Shown here piece after piece: positions 1 to 5,333 of a stretch of 5,333 nt of DNA. Under the pieces are notes generated by a model, which was given only the letters and a program-made list of their open reading frames with translations, did no database searches and was not told the DNA's origin. Origin of the DNA: Thermodesulfobacteriota bacterium (GTDB lineage Bacteria; Desulfobacterota; Desulfocorpusculales; Desulfocorpusculum). The stretch is from NCBI GenBank assembly GCA_028275295.1, contig JAPWUY010000168.1, positions 1-5,333 on the forward strand, given 5' to 3'. A program made the position numbers and the translations under genes. Position 1 is the first letter of the stretch. The number at the start of each line of letters is the position of its first letter.

Positions 1-1
1 T

Positions 2-952
2 GCGCTCCCCATAAAGGAGGTGGAAGATCGTCCTTATGCCTCGAGGAATCCAGGGGTGATGCACGCCTGCGGCCACGATGCCCACGTGGCCATGCTCCTC
101 GGCGCAGCTAGGATCATCGCGACCTCGGGGCCTTCTTTGAGGGGGGCCATCAAATTCGTTTTTCAGCCCGCGGAAGAAGGGGGGGCTGGAGGCCGGAGGA
201 TGGTGGAGGAAGGGGTCCTGGATGGTCCCAAAGTGGACATGGCTTTGGCCCTCCACGTTTTTCCGACCCTGAAAGTCGGGGAAGTGGGAGTGACCCCCGG
301 TCCAGCCCTGGCCTCAGTGGACGATTTCATCGTGAGGATCCGGGGCAAAGGAGGCCATGCTGCCCATCCCCACATGGCGAAGGATCCCATACTAGCAGGG
401 GCCTCTCTGGTGCAGGAGCTCCAAAGCATCGTCAGCAGGGCCACAGACCCTCTCGATTCGCTGGTAGTTGGCGTGACGAGGTTCCATGCGGGGGCCGCCT
501 TCAACATCGTTCCCGAAGAGGCGGAGCTCTGGGGGACAATAAGGGCCTTGAGGGAGGAGGTCAGGGCCCAGGCTCACGTCTCTTTGCAGAGGATAGTGGA
601 TGGGATTGCCAAGGTGCACGGAGTGGAGGCTACCCTGGATCTGAGAAAGGGATATCCTGTTCTGAGAAACGACCCAGAGGTAGTGGGCTTCGTGGAGAGG
701 ATAGCCTCTCAATTCTTGGGCGAGGAGAGGGTCTTGAGGCTTCCACCTTCCATGGGGTCAGAGGACTTCTCCTATTTTCTCGAACGATGCCCAGGGGCAT
801 TCGTGGTCCTGGGTTGCTCTGGGGGCGAGGGAGGTCCGACTCCCATGCTCCACAGCCCGAGCTTCGACATCGACGAGAGAGTCCTCCCCATTGGTGTGGA
901 ACTGTTGGTCAGGCTTGCGGAGGCTTTTCTCGCCTCTCAAGAGGGTATGTGA
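2..952 (+). CDS. M20D family metallo-amidohydrolase (N-acyl amino acid / hippurate hydrolase type), 5' partial
   Basis: Probable cytoplasmic zinc/manganese-type amidohydrolase that cleaves N-acyl amino acids or small peptides; the exact substrate cannot be read from sequence. Numbering from the GTG at 20: HACGHDAH at 15-22 gives metal ligands C17 and H19; PAEEGG at 50-55 gives the Glu pair, E52 as expected catalytic base and E53 as ligand; ALH at 77-79; GGHAAHPH at 111-118 starts the dimerisation/lid domain; FNIVP at 161-165; GTIR at 172-175; GSEDFSYF at 246-253; LHSP at 277-280 gives the last ligand H278. The motif set is complete, so the enzyme should be active. The frame stays open to base 2 and the upstream residues (ALPIKE before VEDRPY) match the family's conserved DALPI segment, so GTG at 20 is internal and roughly 70-80 N-terminal residues lie off the window. 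It is followed after 26 bases by a small basic gene, probably co-transcribed. Family call is firm; substrate is open. Confidence 0.93.
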   Translation, partial: ALPIKEVEDRPYASRNPGVMHACGHDAHVAMLLGAARIIATSGPSLRGAIKFVFQPAEEGGAGGRRMVEEGVLDGPKVDMALALHVFPTLKVGEVGVTPGPALASVDDFIVRIRGKGGHAAHPHMAKDPILAGASLVQELQSIVSRATDPLDSLVVGVTRFHAGAAFNIVPEEAELWGTIRALREEVRAQAHVSLQRIVDGIAKVHGVEATLDLRKGYPVLRNDPEVVGFVERIASQFLGEERVLRLPPSMGSEDFSYFLERCPGAFVVLGCSGGEGGPTPMLHSPSFDIDERVLPIGVELLVRLAEAFLASQEGM

Positions 953-966
953 CAGACTCGTTGGGT

Positions 967-971
967 GGAGG
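967..971 (+). promoter_or_regulatory. Shine-Dalgarno site for the small basic protein
   Basis: GGAGG (within GGTGGAGGG) lies seven bases before the ATG at 979. Although the reading frame is open upstream to about 787, this near-consensus site picks 979 as the start and is the main reason to accept such a short gene as real. Confidence 0.8.
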
Positions 972-978
972 GAACACT

Positions 979-1083
979 ATGGCCAGGCATAAGAAGATAG
1001 AGCGAAGAAGGGAACTCGAGAGGAGACGAAGGAGGAGGAAGAAGAGGGCTAAGCTCAGGGCAAAGGGTTTGCTCAAGGAATGA
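979..1083 (+). CDS. 34-residue arginine/lysine-rich small protein, function unknown
   Basis: A short ATG-to-TGA gene for a peptide with 12 Arg and 7 Lys in 34 residues, only four acidic residues, and six consecutive arginines at residues 15-20 (ELE then RRRRRR then KKRAK). No Cys, aromatic or signal segment is present; the middle is likely one long helix. Evidence for translation is the consensus GGAGG seven bases upstream, an ATG start, and placement directly between the amidohydrolase stop and a hairpin that starts one base after its TGA. Its size and charge recall small ribosome-associated proteins (bTHX, bS22, bacterial COX24/AURKAIP1-like peptides), but I do not see a defining motif of any of them, so a ribosomal or RNA-binding role is inference from composition only. 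The same frame continues upstream to 787 antiparallel to nothing useful and inside the amidohydrolase gene; that extension is out of frame with it and is discounted. Confidence 0.75.
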   Translation: MARHKKIERRRELERRRRRRKKRAKLRAKGLLKE

Positions 1084-1084
1084 G

Positions 1085-1114
1085 AAGAGGGGGTGGGGCC
1101 TCCCACCCCCTCTT
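1085..1114. terminator. Hairpin between convergent genes, probable bidirectional terminator
   Basis: A perfect 13-bp stem (1085-1097 pairing with 1102-1114) with a four-base loop GCCT at 1098-1101; nine of the 13 pairs are G-C. It sits between the small gene's stop (1081-1083) and the hppA stop (1131-1133, - strand), so it can serve transcripts from both sides. Neither flank has a proper run of U: only TT ends the right arm on the + strand, followed by GGATTCTCC, and the - strand continues CTCATTCC. It may therefore work as an atypical terminator or as an RNA 3'-end stabiliser. Confidence 0.8.
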
Positions 1115-1130
1115 GGATTCTCCTTCGGCC

Positions 1131-3161
1131 TCAACCCCAGACCTTGATGAGCACAGGGGCCAGGATCAAGGATATGACGCTCATGAGCTTTATGAGGATG
1201 TTCATGGTGGGACCGGATGTGTCCTTGAATGGATCGCCAACAGTGTCACCTATCACAGCCGCCTTGTGATTGTCCGATCCCTTTCCGCCCAGGTTTCCTT
1301 GCTCTATGTACTTCTTGGCATTGTCCCATGCACCTCCGGCATTGGCCATGAAAAGTGCCAGGAGCACACCGGAGATCATGGCTCCCACAAGGAAACCTCC
1401 CAGGGCCTCCTTACCGATTATGAATCCCACCGCAACTGGAGAGAGTACCCCGAAAAGACCCGGAGCTATCATGTAGCGAAGGGCGGACCTTGTGGCTATG
1501 TCCACGCAGGTAGCTGGATCCGGATCCGCCTTGCCCTCGAGAAGTCCCTTTATCTCCCTGAACTGCCTCCTTATCTCCTCCACTATGGCGAATGCGGCTT
1601 TCCCAACAGCAGTCATGGTCAGAGAGGCCACGATGAACGGGACTATGGAACCCAAGAAGACCCCTATGACCGTGTAAGCATTTGTTATGTCGATCTTCTC
1701 CACCTTGGCCGACTGGGAGTAGGCCACAAACAGGGAGAGGGCGGTGAGGGCGGCTGAGCCTATTGCGAATCCCTTCCCGATTGCGGCAGTGGTGTTGCCG
1801 AGGGCATCCAGGGTGTCGGTTATCCTCCTTGTCTCCGGTCCAAGATGAGACATCTCCGCTATGCCACCTGCATTGTCAGCAGTGGGGCCGTAGGCATCCA
1901 CTGTCATTGTCACTCCCACTGTGGCGAGCATTCCCACAGCCGATATCCCTATGCCATACATATCCGCTGAGATATAGGCGATATACATGGCCAGGCATAT
2001 CCCCACAACAGGGAGAGCTGTGCTCACCATGCCCACAGCCATCCCGGAGATGATGACCGTGGCCGGCCCTGTCTTGGAGGACTCGGCTATGTCCCTGATG
2101 GGTTTCGCAGAGGTGTAATATTCTGCCAGGAGCCCTATTATCATGCCCACTATGAGGCCGCTCACAACCGCCCAGAATGTCCCTATGGGAAGCCCTAATC
2201 CGTTCTGGATTATCAGGGTCAGGACTATGAGCACAGCCCCTGCCACGAAGGTGGAGTACCTGAGGGCTGCCTGGGGGCCTACTCCTTTGAGAACTTGGAT
2301 GGAGAGAACCCCCACAAAGGATGAGAGGAGCCCGGCCATGGCCACAAGCACCGGCATTGCCATGTACCTGAACTTTATGGCCCACTCCCCCTGCCCAGGG
2401 AACTTGGCCATGAGCTCTGGGGCCAATGTCATCGTGGCTCCTATGGCGATTGTGGCCACTATGGACCCAACGTAGGATTCGAATATGTCGGCACCCATCC
2501 CAGCTATATCGCCCACGTTGTCGCCCACGTTGTCCGCTATCACGCCCGGGTTTCTGGGGTCGTCCTCCGGGATTCCGGCCTCCACCTTGCCCACGAGGTC
2601 CGATCCCACATCAGCAGCCTTGGTATAGATCCCACCACCCATCCTAGCGAAAAGGGCGATGGAGCTGGCCCCCATGGCGAACCCATTTATGTAATTGGCT
2701 GTCTCGGAGCTTCCTCCCCAGATCCAGAACCATATGCCAACACCCAGAAGACCGAGGGAGGCAACGGAAAGCCCCATGACCGAACCACTGAAATACGATA
2801 CCACCAGAGCCCTGGCCATCCCTTGCTGATTTGCGGCCCATGCGGTCCTGGCATTGCCCTTGGTCGAAGCCATCATCCCGAAGAAACCTGCAAACATGGA
2901 GCATAGGGCCCCTGTGAGAAAGCAGAGAGCTGTCCAGAAATTCACTCCCACTGTGAGGAGGATGAAGACCACGATCACGAAGATGGCAAGGGTGGAATAT
3001 TGGCGCCTCAAGAATGCCATGGCGCCAGTGCGGATATAGCCCTCTATCTTCTGCATCAGCTCCGTGCCGGCGGGCTGACTTGCAACCCATCGGTAGATCA
3101 TGAACGCGACCAGAAAACCAAAAGCCCCAAGAAATGGCGCAACTTTCGTCAGTTCCAGCAT
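1131..3161 (-). CDS. hppA: Membrane-bound ion-pumping pyrophosphatase, K+-dependent type, probably Na+-translocating
   Basis: Integral inner-membrane enzyme that couples hydrolysis of pyrophosphate to export of Na+ and/or H+. At 676 residues with many hydrophobic segments (about 16 expected in the family) it is full length. Active-site motifs are intact: [11 protein letters not shown] at 184-194, [11 protein letters not shown] at 208-218, [12 protein letters not shown] at 422-433, [14 protein letters not shown] at 607-620, and [14 protein letters not shown] at 638-651. In [10 protein letters not shown] (455-464) the position that is Lys in K+-independent enzymes is Ala459, which marks the K+-dependent subfamily. 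In [10 protein letters not shown] (223-232) Glu228 occupies the helix-6 position typical of Na+-pumping members, while plant-type H+ pumps carry this Glu four residues later; here that later position is Gly232. Start at 3161 is supported by AAGGAGGTA upstream. It lies 34 bases after pth, same strand, apparently as the last gene of that operon, and ends before the shared hairpin. Family certain; ion choice is inferred. Confidence 0.97.
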   Translation of the reverse strand: MLELTKVAPFLGAFGFLVAFMIYRWVASQPAGTELMQKIEGYIRTGAMAFLRRQYSTLAIFVIVVFILLTVGVNFWTALCFLTGALCSMFAGFFGMMASTKGNARTAWAANQQGMARALVVSYFSGSVMGLSVASLGLLGVGIWFWIWGGSSETANYINGFAMGASSIALFARMGGGIYTKAADVGSDLVGKVEAGIPEDDPRNPGVIADNVGDNVGDIAGMGADIFESYVGSIVATIAIGATMTLAPELMAKFPGQGEWAIKFRYMAMPVLVAMAGLLSSFVGVLSIQVLKGVGPQAALRYSTFVAGAVLIVLTLIIQNGLGLPIGTFWAVVSGLIVGMIIGLLAEYYTSAKPIRDIAESSKTGPATVIISGMAVGMVSTALPVVGICLAMYIAYISADMYGIGISAVGMLATVGVTMTVDAYGPTADNAGGIAEMSHLGPETRRITDTLDALGNTTAAIGKGFAIGSAALTALSLFVAYSQSAKVEKIDITNAYTVIGVFLGSIVPFIVASLTMTAVGKAAFAIVEEIRRQFREIKGLLEGKADPDPATCVDIATRSALRYMIAPGLFGVLSPVAVGFIIGKEALGGFLVGAMISGVLLALFMANAGGAWDNAKKYIEQGNLGGKGSDNHKAAVIGDTVGDPFKDTSGPTMNILIKLMSVISLILAPVLIKVWG

Positions 3162-3170
3162 TCTCCCGTA

Positions 3171-3175
3171 CCTCC
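3171..3175 (-). promoter_or_regulatory. Shine-Dalgarno site for hppA
   Basis: On the - strand AAGGAGGTA contains GGAGG nine bases before the ATG at 3161. It is the strongest ribosome binding site of the - strand group, which suits a high-output membrane pump that is last in its operon, and fixes the hppA start. Confidence 0.8.
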
Positions 3176-3193
3176 TTCGCTAGTTTTCAGCGC

Positions 3194-3796
3194 TTAACCA
3201 ACCACTGTCCTCTCCCTTTGGCGCCCCTGGGTCTGAGGATGTCCGTGAACCACCCTCATGGCCTCATCCAGGCCTTTGGCGAGAAGTAACTCGAGGGCCC
3301 TCACTGCCTTCGAGACCACTTCCTCCATTCTCTCCCTCTCCTCGCCCTCTAAAGGCTCCAGCACGTAATCCACTGGGTCCACCCCACTTGGAGGCCTTCC
3401 TATCCCGACCCTCAACCTCAAGAAATTGTCGTGTCCCAGCGCCTCGAGGATGGAGCGGACACCCTTGTGACCAGCATCACCTCCTCTCCCTTTGAACTTG
3501 AGCCTTCCCAAAGGCAGATCCATGTCGTCATGGACAACCACCATATGGGAGAGCTCGCATCCCTGATCGAGGAGAGCCAGAACTGCCCTCCCGCTTCTGT
3601 TCATGAATGTCTGGGGTTGAGCCAGAAGCACCTCCTTCTGGCACCATTCGCCCCTCGCCCACAGGAGCTCCTTCCCCCTGTGGGACAGGCTCAAACCCGC
3701 CTCCTCGCAGATCTCCTCCACTACCAGAAAACCTACGTTGTGTCTCGTCCACCTGTAGCGGGATCCCGGATTCCCGAGCCCCACAATGCACCACAT
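3194..3796 (-). CDS. pth: Peptidyl-tRNA hydrolase
   Basis: Cytoplasmic enzyme that releases the peptide from peptidyl-tRNAs dropped by ribosomes, recycling tRNA. The 200-residue length is normal for bacterial Pth. Visible signatures: IVGLGNPG at 4-11, TRHNVGF at 17-23 with catalytic His19 (E. coli His20), QTFMNRSG at 62-69 with Asn66 (E. coli Asn68), VVVHDDMDLPLGRLK at 86-100 with Asp91 (E. coli Asp93), GDAGHKGVRSI at 106-116 with His110 (E. coli His113), then RLRVGIGRP at 127-135. The residue equivalent to E. coli Asn114 is Lys111, an unusual but probably tolerated change. An in-frame TGA sits immediately before the ATG at 3796, so no longer start is possible. The gene follows rplY after 12 bases and precedes hppA. 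The basic tail after about residue 185 (HPQTQGRQRERTVVG) is not part of the conserved fold. Confidence 0.97.
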   Translation of the reverse strand: MWCIVGLGNPGSRYRWTRHNVGFLVVEEICEEAGLSLSHRGKELLWARGEWCQKEVLLAQPQTFMNRSGRAVLALLDQGCELSHMVVVHDDMDLPLGRLKFKGRGGDAGHKGVRSILEALGHDNFLRLRVGIGRPPSGVDPVDYVLEPLEGEERERMEEVVSKAVRALELLLAKGLDEAMRVVHGHPQTQGRQRERTVVG

Positions 3797-3801
3797 TCAC
3801 T

Positions 3802-3819
3802 GGCTCCCTCAGGCTCCCT
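3802..3819 (-). repeat. Tandem 8-base repeat across the rplY stop / pth ribosome binding site
   Basis: On the - strand AGGGAGCC occurs twice, ten bases apart (3819-3812 and 3809-3802), separated by TG, straddling the rplY TGA (3811-3809). The downstream copy contains GGAG seven bases before the pth ATG and is the likely pth ribosome binding site. The upstream copy encodes the last residues of L25 (QGA). It may simply be a small duplication, but it gives two GGAG cores and suits translational coupling of rplY to pth. Confidence 0.5.
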
Positions 3820-4414
3820 GCTCCTCCGCTTTCGCTGCCTCCATTACCTCTGCCGTCATCCGGCCCGTTACGGTCACCATGGCTGTAGTGGGATCCGTGA
3901 GGAGCTTGACCCCTTCTGGGAGCACTATGTCCCTCACGTGGAGTATGTCCCCGATCCTCAATTTGGAGCAATCCACCTTTATCTCGTGGGGAACCTTCTC
4001 CGGGAGGCATGATACCTCCACTGCCCTCAAAAGGGGAGTCAGGCTTCCTCCCATGGTGACTCCTATGGGCTCTCCCACGAACTCCAGGGGTACCTCCACC
4101 CTCACGGCTTCCTCCAGGGAAACCTCGTAGAGGTCCACGTGCCTTGGCTTGTCAGTGAGAGGATCGAGGTCATAGCTTTTGACCATGGCGATTCTCGTCT
4201 GGACCTCCTCCCCGTCCACTATCCTCAAGTCCACCAGAGTGTTTTCTCCCGATGCGAGGATCCTCCTCAGGTCCTTTGGCGCTATGGCCACAGCCAGGGG
4301 TTGCCTGTGAGGACCGTAGAGTATGGCGGGGATGAGCCCCTTCTTCCTGAGCCTCCTGCTCGGCCCCTTGCCCTTTTCATGTCTGACCTGCACTTGTACG
4401 GCAATTCTCTCCAT
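3809..4414 (-). CDS. rplY: 50S ribosomal protein L25, long Ctc/TL5 form
   Basis: 5S rRNA-binding protein of the large ribosomal subunit. The 201-residue product is the two-domain Ctc/TL5 form rather than the roughly 95-residue E. coli form. The N-terminal 5S-binding domain (about 1-93) carries the family signature GKGPSRRLRKKGLIPAILYG at 15-34, then SGENTLVDL at 55-63 and the DPLTDKPRHVDLYEV stretch at 84-98. The C-terminal beta domain (about 99-185) has VPLEFVGEPIGVTMGG and ILHVRDIVLPEGV, followed by an Ala/Glu-rich tail typical of Ctc proteins. The start at 4414 is supported by AGGAG five bases upstream. It lies 13 bases after prs and 12 before pth; prs-rplY-pth is a widely conserved order linking nucleotide supply to translation upkeep. 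In Bacillus the ctc homologue is stress-induced; nothing here shows that control. Confidence 0.97.
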   Translation of the reverse strand: MERIAVQVQVRHEKGKGPSRRLRKKGLIPAILYGPHRQPLAVAIAPKDLRRILASGENTLVDLRIVDGEEVQTRIAMVKSYDLDPLTDKPRHVDLYEVSLEEAVRVEVPLEFVGEPIGVTMGGSLTPLLRAVEVSCLPEKVPHEIKVDCSKLRIGDILHVRDIVLPEGVKLLTDPTTAMVTVTGRMTAEVMEAAKAEEQGA

Positions 4415-4419
4415 CCAAT

Positions 4420-4424
4420 CTCCT
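4420..4424 (-). promoter_or_regulatory. Shine-Dalgarno site for rplY
   Basis: AGGAG on the - strand, within AGAGGAGA, five bases before the ATG at 4414 and just three bases beyond the prs TGA (4430-4428). A ribosome finishing prs would cover this site, so translational coupling of the two genes is likely. Confidence 0.7.
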
Positions 4425-4427
4425 CTC

Positions 4428-5333
4428 TCATACGAATAGGGAGCTCACCGATCGCTCCTCGTGAATTCTCCTTATGGCCTCAGCGAGAAGGCCAGATACA
4501 GAGAGCTGTCTTATCTTGGGACATGCCTTGGCCCTCTCGCTCAGGGGAATGGTATTGGTCACCACTACTTCCCGAATGTCGCTCGCCTCTATCCTGTCCA
4601 TGGCAGGACCTGAGAGAACAGGATGGGTACAAGCGGCATAGACCTCCCTCGCTCCCCTTTCCAGCAGGGCCTCCGCTGCCTGGGTGAGGGTCCCTGCTGT
4701 GTCGATCATGTCATCTAGGATCAAGGCCCTCTTGCCCCGGATCTCACCTATGATGTTCATGGCCTTGGCCTCGTTTATCCCCTCCCTCCTTTTGTCTATT
4801 ATGGCCAATCCCACCTGAAGTCTCTTGGCAAAAGCCCTCGCCCTCTCCACACCACCGGCATCCGGGGAGACCACAACCAGATCATCCAAGTAGTGAGACC
4901 TTATGTATTCCAGTAAGACTGGGGCTGCGAAAAGATGGTCGAAGGGAATGTTGAAGAAGCCCTGGATCTGCCCAGCGTGGAGATCCATGGAGAGGACCCT
5001 GTTGGCTCCCGCCGCAGTGATCAGGTCCGCAACCAGCTTTGCCGAGATGGGGACCCTGGGGGCAACCTTCCTGTCCTGCCTGGCATATCCGTAGTAAGGG
5101 ATGACGGCCGTGATTCGCCTGCTCGATGCCCTCTTCAGGGCATCTATCATTATGAGGAGCTCCATTAGGTTGTGGTTCACAGGAGGACATGTGGACTGGA
5201 TCACGAACACATCCGTCCCCCTCACGTTCTCCTCTATCTCCACGAAGACCTCCCCATCGCTGAAGGTCCTCACCTTGGCCTTGCTCAACTCAAGCTGAAG
5301 GTGGCGAGCAATCTCCATTGCTAGCTCTAGGTT
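4428..5333 (-). CDS. prs: Ribose-phosphate pyrophosphokinase (PRPP synthetase), 5' partial
   Basis: Cytoplasmic enzyme that transfers pyrophosphate from ATP to ribose 5-phosphate, making PRPP for purine, pyrimidine, His, Trp and NAD synthesis. Numbering from the ATG at 5318: FSDGE at 19-23, [12 protein letters not shown] at 31-42, YARQDR at 78-83 (ATP contact), [11 protein letters not shown] at 112-122 with His114 (metal/catalytic), [17 protein letters not shown] at 151-167, IDKRR at 174-178 in the flexible loop, and the PRPP-binding loop DDMIDTAGT at 202-210. This is the class I, phosphate-activated type. The frame is open through base 5333 with residues NLELA before the ATG, which match the conserved N-terminal helix, so the ATG at 5318 is internal and about 10-15 residues lie off the right edge. 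The C-terminus is complete and motifs are intact. First visible gene of the prs-rplY-pth-hppA group; its promoter is outside the window. Confidence 0.97.
   Translation of the reverse strand, partial: NLELAMEIARHLQLELSKAKVRTFSDGEVFVEIEENVRGTDVFVIQSTCPPVNHNLMELLIMIDALKRASSRRITAVIPYYGYARQDRKVAPRVPISAKLVADLITAAGANRVLSMDLHAGQIQGFFNIPFDHLFAAPVLLEYIRSHYLDDLVVVSPDAGGVERARAFAKRLQVGLAIIDKRREGINEAKAMNIIGEIRGKRALILDDMIDTAGTLTQAAEALLERGAREVYAACTHPVLSGPAMDRIEASDIREVVVTNTIPLSERAKACPKIRQLSVSGLLAEAIRRIHEERSVSSLFV

Noticed and set aside
787..978. Upstream extension of the small basic gene inside the amidohydrolase gene
   Set aside because: It is out of frame with a conserved enzyme and ignores the strong ribosome binding site at 967-971; the internal ATG at 979 is the better start.
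1516..1528. Palindromic GGATCCGGATCC
   Set aside because: It encodes part of the DPDPAT loop of HppA; a short palindrome in coding DNA with no sign of a regulatory role.
1080..1757. 225-codon + strand reading frame antisense to the 3' end of hppA
   Set aside because: It is a complementary-strand shadow of a gene with intact family motifs; its composition is His/Gly/Ser-rich without a recognisable domain, and its start lies inside the hairpin region without a ribosome binding site.
2510..2540. Direct repeat CCCACGTTGTC occurring twice
   Set aside because: It encodes the conserved NVGDNVGD substrate-binding motif of the pyrophosphatase, so the protein sequence explains the DNA repeat.
3178..3192. 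Small inverted repeat CGCT...AGCG just upstream of the hppA ribosome binding site
   Set aside because: Only a 4-bp stem with a 7-base loop; too weak to call a terminator or attenuator.
3431..4012. 193-codon + strand reading frame antisense to pth and rplY
   Set aside because: It spans two well-defined - strand genes and their junction, shows no domain, and is explained by GC-rich codon structure on the opposite strand.
4139..4687. 182-codon + strand reading frame antisense to rplY and prs
   Set aside because: Shadow of two conserved genes; no motif or credible initiation region.
1..5333. Possibility of a novel defence, mobile or biosynthetic system
   Set aside because: All large genes are recognisable housekeeping families with intact motifs; no repeats, integrases, toxin-antitoxin pairs or CRISPR-like spacing were seen. 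Only the 34-residue peptide is unexplained.

Overview
This window is an ordinary bacterial housekeeping region. It holds two convergent gene groups that meet at a strong hairpin near 1085-1114. The coding strands of both groups are purine-rich and favour AGG/AGA arginine and ATA isoleucine codons, as is common in anaerobic and thermophilic bacteria. With a K+-dependent-type (probably Na+-pumping) membrane pyrophosphatase, an M20D amidohydrolase and a prs-rplY-pth cluster, this fits an anaerobe such as a Thermodesulfobacteriota (deltaproteobacterial) or Synergistota member. That taxonomic guess is weak and rests on style rather than a diagnostic marker.

Left part, + strand: an M20D metallo-amidohydrolase whose N-terminus lies off the left edge (reading open from base 2 to 952), then a 34-codon gene (979-1083) for an extremely basic peptide with its own strong ribosome binding site. 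The hairpin begins one base after that small gene's stop.

Right part, - strand, read from the right edge leftward: prs (PRPP synthetase, N-terminus off the right edge), rplY/ctc (ribosomal protein L25), pth (peptidyl-tRNA hydrolase) and hppA (membrane pyrophosphatase). Gaps are 13, 12 and 34 bases between successive coding regions, so this looks like one transcription unit ending at the shared hairpin. prs-rplY-pth is a well-known conserved order. PRPP synthesis feeds reactions that release pyrophosphate, and the membrane pyrophosphatase uses pyrophosphate to energise the membrane, so hppA at the end of the operon makes metabolic sense, although that link is inference.

There are no divergent intergenic regions, so no promoter is expected and none was recognised. 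I saw no RNA genes, mobile elements, CRISPR arrays or phage features, and no gene-free stretch longer than about 50 bases. I did not find a novel multi-gene system; the least explained item is the tiny arginine-rich protein at 979-1083.
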